Shown in pieces: positions 33,753 to 48,194 of a stretch of DNA of 64,000 nucleotides. Numbering within the stretch: position 1 is the first letter of the stretch; the number at the start of each line of letters is the position of its first letter. Below the pieces are notes generated by a model that was not told the DNA's origin, made no database searches, and saw nothing but the letters and a program-made list of their open reading frames with translations. The translations under genes were made by a program, and so were the position numbers. The stretch spans positions 87,398,525-87,462,524 of the forward strand of contig CM043958.1 in assembly GCA_014529385.2 (NCBI GenBank), read 5' to 3'. Origin of the DNA: Adiantum capillus-veneris. Lineage: Eukaryota > Streptophyta > Polypodiopsida > Polypodiales > Pteridaceae.

Positions 33753-34869
33753 TGTAAGGTGCAGCGGAAGGGAATGTTGAACTTTGCTCAAGATGAGTGC
33801 TCCGACCTGTGCTCAAGGGTTCCTTTTACTTATGGAAGGGAGAGCCTTCCGTTCCTTTAGTGAGAGAGTGCAATGGACACAAACAAAGTGAATGGACACT
33901 GTGAATGACAGTGCATAAGTGAGAGAGATAGAGAGAGAAGAATACGACACCAGAATGTTGTCAAACCCTCCTCCGAAGGCCCCACTCTCTATGGCGAGAG
34001 CGGTCTACTTATGATTGCACAAATCTCTACAATGCTTGGACTTGCTGACGATGTCGACGACGATGAGGACGACGACGAGACGGGCTGAAATCTGCAAATC
34101 TTTATCTGCTGAATTCTGACTCTATGTCGGTGACGATGTTGATGACGACGGTATGACGACGACGCGCTGAAAACGCAGATGCTGAAATCTGTGCTTTCGG
34201 CTGAACTGCAAACTTCGCTGGGTTTGACTGTGCGGTGAGGATTTGCTGTAAGAAGGCAAGATCTGCGAGGTTCGGGACTTCTTCTTCAATGTCTGACTGC
34301 TGAAAACTGAAAACGCTGGTTCTAGGGCTGAATCTGTCTCGCGAAGATCTGCAAAAACGTCGAGGTTGATCTACAAACCAAAAACGCTAGGGCTGAAAAC
34401 TGACCTTGCGGGGAAATCTGCTAACGCTAGGAAATCTGCTGTGTTGTGGGAATGTGCTAACGCTAGGGCTGATTTGCTGTCTACTGTCGCCGGGAATCTG
34501 CAAGTGCAAAAACGCTAGGCCTTCTGTTGAGAGAAAACGCCAGAGTTGTCGCGGGGGTTGGTCTTGCTGAGAAGTTGCCTGTTGCACAAGGTGCTCCTGC
34601 TGCCTCTTCTGCTAGAAAGTGCTAGCGCTAGGTTTCTATTTATACAAACTTAGTAAATTTGCCCTACCTACTTTCCAACAAAAGTCACTTAAAAATAATA
34701 ATTGAAAAATGTCAAAAATAGGGAAAATAGGTCTATGCACTGTAAAAATGCTCTTGATGGGTTTTGATGGAAATCTGATGGTCATCTGTGTGCAACCAGA
34801 GGATATGCATCTATTTTAAGTGTCTGGTCATGCACGGTCTACGAACAGACTCACAAAAGTGCCAGATCA
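33753..34869 (-). repeat. X LTR, copy 1 (1117 bp)
   Basis: It begins TGTAAGGTGC on the plus strand and ends CCAGATCA before the pyrimidine tract CTTCCTATTCT (minus-strand polypurine AGAATAGGAAG). It contains a GAC/GAT-rich patch and many short dispersed motifs around AACGCTAGG. Confidence 0.85.
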
Positions 34870-34873
34870 CTTC

Positions 34874-36540
34874 CTATTCTAGATTGACTTGACTGAATTG
34901 AACCTTGGTCATGCTGTAGCTTGTCCACGGACACATAGGGTTGGATGTGTCACGTGACATCGCCTCCTTTTCAAAGTCAGCTATACTGGCACCGAATTGT
35001 ATGGCGTCGGGGGAGATCGCCAATAACATCCGGAATCCTAGAAAGGACTCTTCACCGGCCCACTCTGATGCGTGGGTGGGGCGATACTTGAACTTCATAA
35101 AGGTCTGCAACGCTTGCTTCTTTGGGCCGCGCCGAAAGTGACACAAAGTCTTCTGTGGCTCCTTCGATGATTCAACTTCGTCTAGAGTCATGCTTCTTTC
35201 TTCTTCAAGAATCTCCATGGCTGAAAATTCCTGAAACCACTTCGAACACAAAAACATGAACATACCTATTCCATGTAAAGTGATTGGAAAAAATCTTGTC
35301 TTCCTCAAAGACTGTGCATGCAATGTAGATGAACAAAGAGACGGAGTGTCAAGCCGTTCACCACACACACGCAAATAATGAGATCGAATCTTGTCGTGCT
35401 GATCTAAATCAATCAATTGTGGCAAAACACAATGGAAATGCCCATGCTTGATGCTCATACTTTCATGCGCTCTTTCTACAAGTGTGTCGTGCAAAGGAAG
35501 AGACATGGAATGTGACTTCCTTGAATGCATACTTTTCAGCTTTTCATGAAAAATCCGCATACATCCGTCGTCATTCATGAGTGAAACGTGCTCAACGTAC
35601 AATATGTCATGCCTAGGAAAAAGAATCACATAAAGACGCTGACTAAAATACAGGAAACGATCACGAATGAAACACTCGTACAATGCGTGCTGACTAAACA
35701 TTCGAACACATAGTACTTCCTGTAAGGGTTCTTTGGACCTCGACTCGAGAGCCAAGATCGGTTCTTTCTGAGGGGTTCTTTGGACCTAAGCTCGAGAGCC
35801 AAGATCGGTTCTTCGTGATTGATCGAATCTGCAATGAGGTTAGCTTCACTAGAAACAGTATCAAGTAACCCATCATTCTTGTGAACAATCACATCGCGGT
35901 CATACAAATCATCATGCTCGTGAGAAATCACATCTTGATCATGAAAATCATCATGCTTGTCATTGTCATCCAAATCATCATGCTTGTCATTATCATTCAA
36001 ATTATCATGCAAATCCTGTGTATCATGCTTGGGAGAAGAAAAGACTAAGAGAGTCTCCTTTTCCCGAGTTTGTTCAATCTTCGCCTGCACATTAGAAATG
36101 AGAGAGGAAGAATGAACAACGTTCTTGCGATCCAATTCTGTTTTTCTTTCTGCGTACTTGCGATCAAATTCTTTGGCCTCAAAGCGTCATTGCTTGCGCT
36201 CATGCTCCATGGTTGCCATTCTTGCTTCGTGCCACGTTGTCATCATGTCCATCATCGTCTTGCAGCAAGCCTCCATAGGATCTGGTGCAATCCTTGGCGT
36301 AGATGGGGAAGAGGTAGGGTCGGAAAAACCTCCTCGTGGGGAAAATTCTTCTTCTCCTCTCTCATGCTCATCACCTCTAAGCGAAGTATTATTCCACTTC
36401 GAGTGATGACCATCCACTGGAGTCGTGGGTTCTTGTGGTCTTGGGTTCTTAAGTTCATGAGGAACTTGGGTTCTTGGGGGTCTTGGTTCTTGGGTGTCTT
36501 GAGGTTCTTGGGGGTCTTGAGGTGCTTCTTTCGCTTGCAA
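34874..36540 (-). pseudogene. X-family protein, copy 1 (unrecognised)
   Basis: Three open pieces. The N-terminal part (36540-36187) begins MQAKEAPQDPQEPQDTQEP and contains TPRIAPDPMEA and MMDMMTTWHEARMATMEHE; it ends in a TGA. The middle part (36135-35760) has an Asp/His repeat (NDNDKHDDLDDNDKHDD) and then EPILALELRSKEP. The C-terminal part (35755-34874, 293 codons) includes VEHVSLMNDDGCMRIFHEK, KTLCHFRRGPKKQALQTFM and ends MSRDTSNPMCPWTSYSM. There is no zinc knuckle, protease or RT. The same order of blocks recurs in copies 2 and 4. Function unknown. Confidence 0.6.
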
Positions 36541-36863
36541 TCTGTGTTAGAGAAGGATCTTCTCTTCACTCGACTTCTGCTCTTCTCTGCGGGCGCACCC
36601 CTTGGCGGCCTTGCGCTCACACCAAGGTTGCTTTTTCCCACCTCACGTCGATTGGCCGGCCGCTAAGTGCACGGTCCGCTCTCAATGAGTGAAAAGAGAC
36701 ACAAGGGGAGGCTGGACAAGCCCTTCTTTCTTGGGTTTCCTGTCACTCTTCAAAAACACGATTAGGAATCGACACGCCCAAGAAGACTTGGGTTACGTGC
36801 GACCTCAACAAGCAAAAAAAAATCTTGTGATTCTTTCCTTGAGTGATACAGAACACTGCCAAA

Positions 36864-36875
36864 GCTCTGATACCA
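36864..36875 (-). promoter_or_regulatory. X primer-binding site, copy 1
   Basis: Minus strand TGGTATCAGAGC, one base from the LTR edge; initiator-Met type. Downstream of it a minus-strand leader of about 320 bp precedes the X ORF. Confidence 0.88.
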
Positions 36876-36876
36876 A

Positions 36877-38101
36877 TGTAAGGTGCAACTGAAGTGAATG
36901 TTGAACTTTGTTCAAGATGAGTGCTCCGAATTGTGCTCAAGGGTTCCTTTTACTTATGGAAGGGAGAGTGCAGCAGAAGTGAATGTTGAACTTTGCTCAA
37001 GATGAGTGCTCCAAACTGTGCTCAAGGGTTCCTTTTACTTACGGAAGGGAGAGCCTTCCGTTCCTTTAGTGAGACAGTGCAATGGACACAAACAAAGTGA
37101 ATGGACACTGTGAATGAAAGTGCATAAGTGTGAGAGATAGAGAGAGAAGAATACGACACCAAAATGTTGTCAAACCCTCCTCCGAAGGCCCCACTCTCTA
37201 TGGCGAGAGCGGTCTACTTGTGATTGCTCAAATCTCTACAATGCATGGACTTGCCGACGATGTTGACGACGATGAGGACGACGACGAGACGGGCTGAAAT
37301 CTGCAAATGCTAAGGGCTGAAATCTGCAAATCTTTATCTGCTGAATTCTGACTCTATGTCGGTGACGATGTCGATGACGACGACGACGCGCTGAAAACGC
37401 AGATGCTGAAATCTGCGTTTACCGGGCTGAAACTGCAGACTGCGCTGGATCTGATCGTGCGGCGAGGATTTGCTGCGGGAAGGTGAGATCTGCGAGGTTC
37501 GGGACTTCTTCTGCGATGTCTAACTGCTGAAAACTGAAAACGCTGGTTCTAGGGCTGAATCTGTCTCGCGAAGATCTGCAAAAACGCTGAGGTTGATTTG
37601 CAAAACGCTAGGGCTGAAAATTGACGCTAACGCTAGGAAATCTGCGTGTTGTTGTGGGAATCTGCTAACGCTAGGGCTGATTTGCTGGCTATTGTCGCCG
37701 GGAATCTGCAAGTGCAAAAACGCTGGCTGATCTCGTGCAAAACCGCTAGGCCTTTTGTTGAGAGAAAACGCTAGAGTTGTTGCGGGGGTTGGTCTTGCTG
37801 AGAAGTTGCCTGTTGAGCAAGGTGCTCTTGCTGCCTCTTTTGCCAGAAAGTGCTAGCGCTAGGTTTCTATTTATACAAACTTAGTAAATTTGTCCTACTT
37901 ACTTTCCAACAAAAGTCACTTAAAAATAATAAGCGAAAAATGTAAAAAATAGGGAAAATAGGTCTGTGCATTGTAAAAATGCTCCTGATAGGTTCTGATG
38001 GAAATCTAATGGTCATGCTGTGTGCAACCAGAGGATATGCATCTATTTTAAGTGTCTGGTCATACACGGTCTGCGAACAGACTCACAAAAGTGCCAGATC
38101 A
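36877..38101 (-). repeat. X LTR, copy 2 (1225 bp) with an 87-bp internal duplication
   Basis: Same ends as copy 1. Near its left end the segment containing AAGTGAATGTTGAACTTTG through TTACTTATGGAAGGGAGAG is present twice (about 36882-36968 and 36969-37054), accounting for most of its extra length. Confidence 0.85.
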
Positions 38102-39212
38102 CTTCCTATTCTAGACTGACTTGACTGAATTGAACCCTGGTCATGCTGTAGCTTGTCCACGGACACATAGGGTTGGATGTGTCACGTGACATCCCCTCCT
38201 TTTCAAAGTGAGGTACTAGTACCGAACTGTATGGCGTCGAGCGAGATCGCCAATAACATCCGGAATCTTGGAAAGGACTCTTCGCCGGCTGACTTTGATG
38301 TATGGGTTGGGCGATACTTGAACTTAATAAAGGTCTGCAGTGCTTGCTTCTTTGGACCGCGCCGAAAGCGACACAAAGTCTTCTGTGGCTCCTTCGATGA
38401 TTCAACTTCGTTTAGAGTCATGCTTCTTCGTTCTTCAAGAATCTCGATGGCTGAAAATTCTTGAAACCATTTCCAACACAAAAAGATGAACATATCTATT
38501 CCATGTAAAGTGACTGGAAAAAATCTTGTCTTCCTCAAAGACTGTGCATGCAATGTTTGAATGTAGATGAACAAAGAAACGGAGTGTCAAGCCGTCCAAC
38601 ACACATACGCAAACAATGAGATCGAATCTTGTCGTGCTGATCTAAATCAATCAACTGTGGCAAAACACAATGGAAATGCCCATGCTTGGTGCTCATACTC
38701 TCATGTGCTCTCTCGAATACTGTGTCGTGCCAAGGAAGAGACATGGAATGTGACTTCCTTGAATGCATACTTTTCAGCTTTTCATGAAAAATCCGCATAC
38801 ATCCGTTCTCATTCATGAGTGAAACGTGCTCAACGTACAATATGCCATGCCTAGGAAAAGGGATCACATAAAGACGTTGACTAAAATACAGGAAACGATC
38901 ACGAATGAAACACTCGTACAATGTGTGCTGACTAATCATTCGAACACATAGTACTTCCTGTGAGGGTTCTTTGGACCTCGACTCTAGAGCCAAGATCGGT
39001 TCTTTCAGAGGGGGTTCTTTGGACCTAGGCTCGACAGCCAAGATCGGTTCTTCGTGATTGATCGAATTTGCAATGAGGTTAGCTTCACTAGAAAGAGTAT
39101 GAACTAACCCATCATTCTTGTGAACAATCACAACGTGGTCATACAAATCATCATGCTCGTGAGAAATCACATCTTGATTATGCAAATCATCATGCTTGTC
39201 ATTGTCATCCAA
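38102..39212 (-). pseudogene. X-family protein, copy 2, interrupted by a hAT element
   Basis: The C-terminal two thirds of the X protein: Asp/His repeat cut at 39209 by the hAT, EPILAVEPRSKEP repeats, CVRMISQHTLYECFIRDRF, VEHVSLMNENGCMRIFHEK, then frameshifted pieces ending in MSRDTSNPMCPWTSYSM. Close in sequence to copies 1 and 4. The remainder beyond the hAT is deleted after nine bases. Confidence 0.6.
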
Positions 39213-39779
39213 GGTGGTACCAAACGTACTGTACGTAGCGTATATGTACGTACTGTATGTTGTTTGGTACAGGAAAATTTTTTATGTACGTAAAAATACG
39301 TACTCTTGTAAAAAAACCGCAAAACACTACATTTTCTAGGACTTTTTCAATATAAATAAAGAGAGAAGCCAACAACTTATAGAGACATTCAAAGACATGT
39401 TTTACAAGACAACCACATACTGTGTAACTACTGCAAGAGACTTAAAAGTTAAGACGACATTGATAATTGAACAAGAACATCAAGGCTCAAGAGTCAAATG
39501 AGATCTGAAATAACAATGAACACACCAATGCTGAAAACATCAAATGACAAAGTACCATAGGTGATAGCCTACAATTCCCACGCCATAACAAAAGGCTCAT
39601 CAGCCATCATAAATGAAAGCATCCTACTCAAAAAGTCTCTCTATATAGTAGTAGAAAGCACTAAATAGCTAGCTCACAGCTAGCCCATCATCCATGTATG
39701 ATGTGATGGCCCCATCCTCAAAAGTCATCATGAGATGCAGATGAAGACTCTATTGAAGAGCCAAGTCCCCATCCGTCTG

Positions 39780-42380
39780 GACATTGCCCTCTTCGTCGTA
39801 CTTTGGCTCTGCCATCACGGACACCTGTGCCACATGTAGATCATCCTCTACTGCCTCTGTCGAAGCCTCAATGAGACGAACAGCCTCGTTTGCCCGTTTC
39901 CGAGAAGAACGAATAGGTAGCTTCCCTTTATGAATGCTCTCTCTTCAAGCACTATCTAGGTCTGGATCATGCTCACGTAGAGGAATAGCCAAAGCTCGTG
40001 CGTGTGACCTCGTCACACGCCGATCAAGACTCTCCAACTCCTGTGAAGCAGTCGAATAATCTCCTCTTGCTCATTTCTGATCTGCGCCTCCACCTCCTCT
40101 ATAGCACAAGGATCTGCCACCATCTTCACCTTGGTTGGGTCCGCCTGTTGAAAAATGAAAACAGAGGAAATGTTATTTAGTATGTACTAAGTACTCAATG
40201 GCCGAGTGTATCATGATTCATGACTCAATCATTCATGTGAAAATTAATAGTAGACCTGCTTGGGTGTTCCCAAAGTGTGGTAGGCTCGCACAAGCCTCAT
40301 ATTTGCTCGGCAATAGACTAACTTCTCTAGTTGAGAAGTGCTGAGACGATAGCGGATCTTCGTATGTATCAAGGAATAAGCGCTCCAGTTGCGCTCGCAT
40401 GCACCGGCCGAGCAATCCTACAACCATATGGCAATAGTAAGTACTAAGTACATTGTACAAAAACTGTAAGTTTCAAGATTCCCAATTACCTGTGAAAGTA
40501 CTCGTAAAGCCAGATGTGTAAGCGTTGGAAGACCTTGTCTCCCATAATTCTGCCACCATGTAAGAGGAACTTGGTACCCTCTGGCCTCAACACCACAACT
40601 CTAGCAAAGGATGGTCCTAGATTGTTCATGAAGCTGATCATCTCTGCATCAATCTCCAGCTGATCGTCAATGTCGTACATCATATTGATGTAATCATCCT
40701 TGAGCTTTAAGAGAGTCCTCTCATGGAAAAGCTCTTGCGTCTTGTAGAAAGGATGAAGCAATGCAGCCATCCCGTGAATGGGACGACTCATGAAAGTCCA
40801 TCTCCTTTCTACAATGGCCATGATGTCATCTCGACTGAAATTTTCAGCAATAAAACAAAGGTGAATTGGCAAATTCAAATGACAACAAGTCTACTAGAAG
40901 ATTTCAAAAGACAAGTACTTACCAGCTCTGTGTCAGAGACACGCACTCTGTAAGGTGTCTCTTCATCTCCATGAAGAGATGATAGACTAGGCCCAATGTA
41001 GAGCCCTCCATGTCTGTGACTCGAAGAAGCACATACACTGGCTGCAATGCCACTGTCAAACTCTGAACATGTGTCCAAAAGGACTCATTGAGCACCCGTC
41101 GCTGTATGTATTTAGTGGGCTCTGTTTGCGAGCGATGCATCAATCTTCACTTCGGGTCCACGACTGTCTGGAGAAGTGGATCCCTCAATTTGAAGAGTCT
41201 CTGTAGCACTAAATACATATAAGCAAATCTGGTCTTTGAGGGTCGCACCATATCAAGTGTACTGTGGCTCCTGAAGATAGCTAAAGCTTGATGTTTCTTG
41301 CGGAAAAAGGTGGTCATCTTAGTGGCATCTGTAACAATAGGCAATACCCAAGGCAACTTGCCTATATCCTCCATAAGTAAGTCAAGACAATGCGCAGCAC
41401 ATGGAGTCCAAGAAATCCGAGGGTAAGCTGCCTCGACTAGTCCACCCATAAGTTTACAATTTGAGGCATTGTCAGTCACAACCTGAACCACATTATCCTT
41501 CCCAACCTCATCAATAGCTTTCTTGATGTGCCCAAAGATAAACTCACCATTGATGCGCTCTTCGACCTTGCCTGCATCCACAGCACGCAAGAAGTATGTG
41601 CCAAGACAAGACGACACAAGAATATTAATGATGTGCCGCCTACGAACATCACTCCAGCCAAACTGTTGCCAACCGGCCTTGACCGGGACCAAAGCCTTAT
41701 CTATCAAAGCCTTCTGCTCATCAAGCATTGTAGTGCGCATCTTCTTATACTCCACCCCTGACCATGAATCTGTGTGACCAACATCAGCTATAACCCGGAC
41801 CATCCTCTTCCATTGCTCAATCCTCAAAACATTGAAGGAGATGTTGCACTCAATGAGATTACGCGCAATCTCCATCTCAGCCACCTTTTGACGCTCCTTC
41901 ACCCAAGAGAGAGAGTTCACACACGAAGGCAAGGTGCTTTGCCTACGTGCATCCATATCACCTCGATCTTCCTCCTCCTACACAACTCGAGCCCTCTTTC
42001 TACTAGAACCAGCAGTGGGATGATCCTCTTGAACCTCGGAAGATGAACCACCAAAATCCCCAATAAGAGCATCTTGAAGAGCATCCTGTGTGTGCTGGCT
42101 ACCTGTATTTTTTTTTTGGTGTTGGTACTTCCGGAAAATTCTCCGCAATCAGCTTGTCCCTAATATCCTGTGGAACCTTTTTGCACCCTCCACAATTGTT
42201 GGTCGTGCCAATGCTTGTCAGATGCTTGACGACACGAGAAATTGTACTCGTGAGCTCAAAATTACTGTACTTGCATTGCCATCGTCGAGTGCCGGAACCC
42301 ACTTGGCCTGGAGTGTTGATAATGCGGATGACATTGGTATGCTCCTTCCAGTACGGGTTGCATGGCTTAGGCTTAGGCAT
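39780..42380 (-). pseudogene. hAT-A transposase (BED finger, DUF659, hATC)
   Basis: It starts MPKPKPCNPYWKEH at 42380. The BED-type finger has W-QCKYS...H...C, where the second Cys is Ser. A frameshift at a 10-A run (about 42108) and a TAG near 41985 interrupt it. 41956-41147 carries the DUF659/hAT core: VQVVTDNASNCKLMGG, WTPCAAHCLDLLMEDIGK, SKTRFAYMYLVL. Compared with hAT-B, about six residues including the ILFD of the first catalytic Asp block are deleted before GWSD. Exons at 40878-40486 and about 40430-40250 hold the C-terminal core and the hATC dimerisation domain (ACERNWSAYSLIHTK). A tail exon follows at about 40140-39780. Non-autonomous at present. Confidence 0.88.
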
Positions 42381-42416
42381 GATGAATCTGTCGCAAACAG
42401 TAAGACAAACACGTGA

Positions 42417-43649
<1,233 letters not shown>

Positions 43650-43666
43650 TTGTCATCCAAATCATC

Positions 43667-44710
43667 AGGTGCAGCGGAATGAATGTTTGAACTTTGCTCA
43701 AGATGAGTGCTCCGAACTGTGCTCTAGGTTCCTTTTGTTCTTATGGAAGGGAGAGCCTTTTGTTCTTAATGAGAGAGTGCAATGAACATAAACAAAGTGA
43801 ATGGACACTGCGTGAAAGTGCATGAGGCTGAGAGATAGAGAGCGAAGAGAATACGACACCAGAGACGTAAAACCCTCCTCCGAAGGCCCCACTCTCTATG
43901 GCGAGAGCAGTCTACTTATGAGTGCACAAATCCCTACAATGCTTGGACTTGCCGACGATGTCGACGACGATGAGGACGACGACGAGACGGGTTGAAATCT
44001 GAAAACTCTTAGGGCTGAAATCTGCAAATCTTGTATCTGCTGAATTCTGACTCTATGTCGGTGACGACGTTACGACGACGACGCTCTGAAAACGCAGATG
44101 CTGAAATCTGCGTTTTCCGGGCTGAAACTGTAAACCTTGCGGAAACTCACCGTGCGGCGAGGAATTGCTGCGGGAAGGTGAGATCTGCGAGGTTCGGGAC
44201 TTGATCTGCGATGTCTAAGGGCTGAAAACTGAAAACGCTGATGGTTCTTGAGGTTCCGTCGCGGAGAATCTGCAAAACGCTAGGGTGTGATGCAGATGCA
44301 AAAACGCTAGGGCTGAAATCTTGCTGCTGTTGCCGGTTGTTTTGCAAATGCAAAACGCTAGGCTGATCTGCTGTGTCTTGACGACGCCGGGGCTGATCTG
44401 CTGTGCACAAATCGTCAAGGCTGATCTGATGCAAAAACGCTAGGTCTTCTGTGGAGAAAACGCCAGAGTAGTCGTGGGGGTTGGTCTTGCTGAGAAGTTG
44501 CCTGTTGAGGAAGGTGCTCCTGCTGCCTCTTCTGCCAGAAAGTACTAGCTTTGGTTTGCTTATATACAAACTTAGCAAAATTGCCCTACCTACTTTCCAA
44601 CAAAAGTCACTTAAAAATAATAAGTGAAAAATGTCAAAAATAGGGAAAATAGGCTAAATGTACTGGAAAATTCCCGTGAAGGATTCTGATGGGAATGCTT
44701 ATGATCATAG
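43667..44710 (-). repeat. X LTR, copy 3, both ends incomplete
   Basis: It begins AGGTGCAGCGG (missing TGTA) directly after nine bases of X internal sequence and ends near GATCATAG where hAT-B begins. Otherwise collinear with copies 1 and 2. Confidence 0.8.
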
Positions 44711-45120
44711 TGTCTTGTACAGTCCTGTACGTTTTGTACGCGTACGATGATGTGCGGTACTAAACGAACTAATAAAATTTATGATGTACGATGACGTTAT
44801 GTACGTTCAAATTAAAAAAAACAAATAATTCTCAAGTTTAAGGCTTAGGCCTTACAGAAACTTGACATTTGTATAGATTACAAGTTACAATACTACAATG
44901 TAAAGAGTCAAGACTCAAAGACTAAAGAGAATGAGCATTACATAAACCAAAATGATCATTGAAATTTGATAAGTAGAGAGTCAAGACTCAAGATGATACA
45001 GAAAAGTGGAGGGACCAAGTGGCAAGGGCTACAAAGTACTCAAAAAGTGGCACACCATAATAGAGAGATTAAATAGTAAAGTCTAAAGTAACTAGTCTAA
45101 GAGCTTCTAGAATCTAGTCA

Positions 45121-48012
45121 CTAGTCACTAGTGCTCTCATCATCTTCTTCATCTTCCTCTTCTGAGCCTTGCTCATCAACATCATCCTCTTCCTCACAAG
45201 AGTTGAAGGATGACGGCTCATAATCTCCATCACTAATGAGGTTGCCTTCATCATCATACTCTGGCTCTCGAGGCTCTCTATCCTCCATAGTGATGGCCGC
45301 CGCACAAGAGCCACTTCCGGAGCCTCGCCGCACATAGGTCGTAGGAGCCTCCGTGGGTGTTGTTGATGCTCTACCTCTTACCTCTTGTAGCCTTGGCACC
45401 TTTGCCTCTTGTAGCCGATGTAACTCCATGGATGACGACCTTCTTGCGTGATCGTGTGCGAGAAACTCGGCGATCAATCTCCTCAAGCTCCAAGTAGAGC
45501 TCACGAAATATCATTTGCTCCTCAGGGTCTTGCTCTTTGTTGACACTCTTTTAGAGTGTCAATCGTAAGTGTGAGCTCATCCACGTTGACCTATTTGACA
45601 TTTACAACATTGGACAATGAAAACATAATTAGTATATTCAAACTAATTAAAGACTAGAGTATAGAAAATGGAGTGAGTCGTGATTATAATTTATAATTTA
45701 TACCTGTCGAGCCATAGGCATCTCATGCATAGAGCACAACATGTGTAAATTGGAGTGACAATAGATAAGTCGCTCTAATTGCTTCGTTGAGAGCTTGTTT
45801 CGGATTTTGGTGTGGATGAGGGAGTATGCGGACCAATTACACTCACATGCTCCCAATGAGCAATCCTAAAACACATCAAGAGAGACATAAGCTATAAGAG
45901 ACTATAGTTGAAGAGATTAAGCACAAAATGTAAAAGTTTAAGGCTTGTCGCTTACTTGGCCAAGAACCCTCAAAGCAAGTCGTTTGAGAGTGGGCAATTG
46001 ATAGCCAAAGCTCTCCCACCTAAGAAGAGGCTTCACCAAGGATTGCCGCTTTCAACACAAGTTGGAAGTGAATGCGGTGCCTCGTTGGTCGCTATAGTTG
46101 ATTACCTCTTGGAGAAATGCTCCAATGTCCTCTTCTTTTAGCACCTTAAAGAGGTAATTGTTGCGCTCCTCAATAAGCTCTTGATTTGCAAAGAGTTCGG
46201 GCTTCTTGTAAGCCGGATGCAAGAGAGCCGCAAAGTAATGGATAGGTCTCTTCATCCAATCCCACCGCTTTGTGATTAGGAGGAGAATGTCGTCTCTCTT
46301 TGGAGAGTCCTCGAGGTAATCACTACAAGAAGAGAGAGGAAATGTACTAAGTAGAGAAACAAGCATGTAGAATCTAGATATATAGAGAATGTATTATGTA
46401 ATAATAAATATGTAGTTATATCGTGTTCCATCGGGAGCCCCATCTAGGATTGTAGACTTTTCAATCTCCTTGTAAGCTTCCTCCATGAAGTGCCATAGAA
46501 GCCCAATAGTTGCCCCTTCCATGTCGGTCATGCGGAGAGCAAGATCGTAATGACAAGACCCTTAATTTCTTGCCAAAACTCCTCCCGCAAGCAAAGCCGT
46601 TGGATGGCTTTTGCATCTTGTTGTGAAGCGGCGGACTCTCCATTCATCCACTCCTTAAACTCATCGGAGACCATGGTCTTTTGTATTTTGTTTTGCACAT
46701 CATAGAGCGGCTCTAGAAGTAGCCACATGGCGGCAAAGCGAGTGGCCGATGGCTTCTTCAACTCAAGGTCGTAGTAGGTGCGGTAAATGGCAAGCACCCT
46801 CACTTTGCCAGTGATGAAATTGATGATGGAGAGTGCTTGGTTGAGGATATCTTTCACCCAACCTAGCTCCCCTATGTCTTCAAAGAGAAGGTCGAGGCAA
46901 TGAGAGGCACATGGAGTCCATACTATGGATGGAAATTCCTTCTCTAGCCTCTTACTCATTGCCTTGCAATTTGAAGCATTGTCGGTAATCACTTGCACGA
47001 CATGCTCCGCACCAACCTACACAAGAGGCATTTGTGACAAAAAGAGTTAAAACTTAAAAGTTAAAACATAGGACTCATTGGCAATTGCTCAAGACATAAA
47101 GGTACCTCAAGAATGGCTTGGTGGATGTGCTTCCAAATGAATGCCCCGGTCATTTTCTTCCCTCTCGAACCCACATCCACCGCCCGCAAGAAGTATGTGC
47201 CAAGAGGACAAGAAACAAGAATGTTGATGATGCCCCTCTTCTTGCGGTCGCTCCATCCATCGAAGAGAATAGAGCATCCATACTTTGCCCAACCCGCACG
47301 TACGGGCTCAAGTGACTTGTCAATCCTTGCTCTCTCTTTATCAAGCTTCTTTGTTCTCATGTCGTGGTATGACACACCTGTCCACCCTTCTCATGGACCA
47401 ACCGCCGCAATTGCTATGATCATCCTCTTCCATTGCTCCAACCGAAGAATATTGAAGGAGAGATTGCATTCAATCACCGTGTGGGCAATCTCTATTTCCG
47501 CGATTCTTTGTCTCTCCTTGAGGAAAGACAAGGGGCCGGAGCATCCACCCACCGATTTCGCAAGAGAAGCTTGCTTTGCCATCTTTGGAGGCCGGCCACC
47601 ATCACTTGAAGACCCCTTGGACTTCTTGGACTTCTTGGACTTCTTGGAGGAGGCACCACCATCACATGAGGCCGCGGTGGCACTGGTAGCCATGGACATA
47701 GTTGGAGAGGCCTCCTCCTCCGAATCGGAGCTATTAACATCCGGCGACACGAACTCATCCGAGGTGACTCTACCCTTGCGTGTCTTCAATGGAAGATACT
47801 CTCTTGCATTCCGCAAGGATATCTTCGGGGATATTAGGACATGGGCCCGCTTGTCCTCCCATCTTTGTCAAGTGGATGATGAGATGGGTGACGGAAGAGA
47901 GCATACCTTTTGGGCAATATTTGCACCACCACTTGCAAGCGTTTTGCTTGCCCCCCACCCGCTCAAAATATCGGCAATGCTTCTCAAAGGCTTCATGAAG
48001 AGGAGGCGGCAT
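45121..48012 (-). pseudogene. hAT-B transposase (BED finger, DUF659, hATC, acidic tail)
   Basis: ATG at 48012. The BED finger (WWCKYC...H...C, about 47940-47850) is intact. A frameshift near 47790 leads into a Ser- and Lys-rich linker. A TGA at about 47388 interrupts AAVGP/EGWTGV. Next is YGCSILFDGWSDRKKRGIINI with the catalytic Asp block present, then an intron (about 47104-47017), VITDNASNCKAM, WTPCASHCLDLLFEDIGE (46998-46528), a C-terminal core exon (46366-46052), the hATC domain (about 45866-45735, ACECNWSAYSLIHTK) and a tail exon (45504-45121) with EYDDEGNLISDGDYEP and an acidic end. One frameshift and one stop are the only clear lesions. Better preserved in its core than hAT-A. Confidence 0.88.
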
Positions 48013-48065
48013 TATGTAGTATGTAGCTAGTAGCTACTAGTATGATGTATGATGTATCAATAGAT

Positions 48066-48066
<1 letters not shown>

Positions 48067-48131
<65 letters not shown>
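48067..48131. repeat. (GA)n microsatellite upstream of the hAT-B start codon
   Basis: About 32 GA units beginning 55 bp 5' of the transposase ATG (minus strand), the same position as in hAT-A. Confidence 0.95.
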
Positions 48132-48132
<1 letters not shown>

Positions 48133-48194
48133 CACTTGGAAGGATGGGGTGGGGCTGGGAGAAGGAGAGACCCAGGAGAGCTTGAGGGAGAGTG

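Larger units (their letters stand above)
44711..48194 (-). mobile_element. hAT-B: second hAT transposon, ends eroded
   Basis: The left end has a TACG-rich stretch (TGTACGTTTTGTACGCGTACG) like the subterminal region of hAT-A. The right end is only about 180 bp beyond the start codon and abuts an X LTR at an internal point, so the 5' terminal region appears deleted. I found neither matching terminal inverted repeats nor an 8-bp duplication. Confidence 0.7.

Noticed and set aside
36187-36540. Reading the X-family ORF as a host plant gene
   Set aside because: Each copy sits between a tRNA-Met primer-binding site and a polypurine tract and is flanked by LTRs, so it belongs to the element whatever its origin.
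44147-44578. A 143-codon minus-strand frame in X LTR copy 3, and the 175-codon one at 48037-48564
   Set aside because: They translate the LTR's short repeats into low-complexity Ser/Phe/Ala-rich strings. The second also runs through the GA tract. No conserved protein pattern beyond the DNA repeat.
47113-48030. A 305-codon plus-strand open frame
   Set aside because: It is antisense to the hAT-B transposase, whose BED finger and catalytic motifs are clear on the minus strand; the plus-strand frame has no motif.
44711-48194. Terminal inverted repeats for hAT-B
   Set aside because: The left and right end sequences do not pair and no 8-bp duplication was found; the right end is probably deleted.
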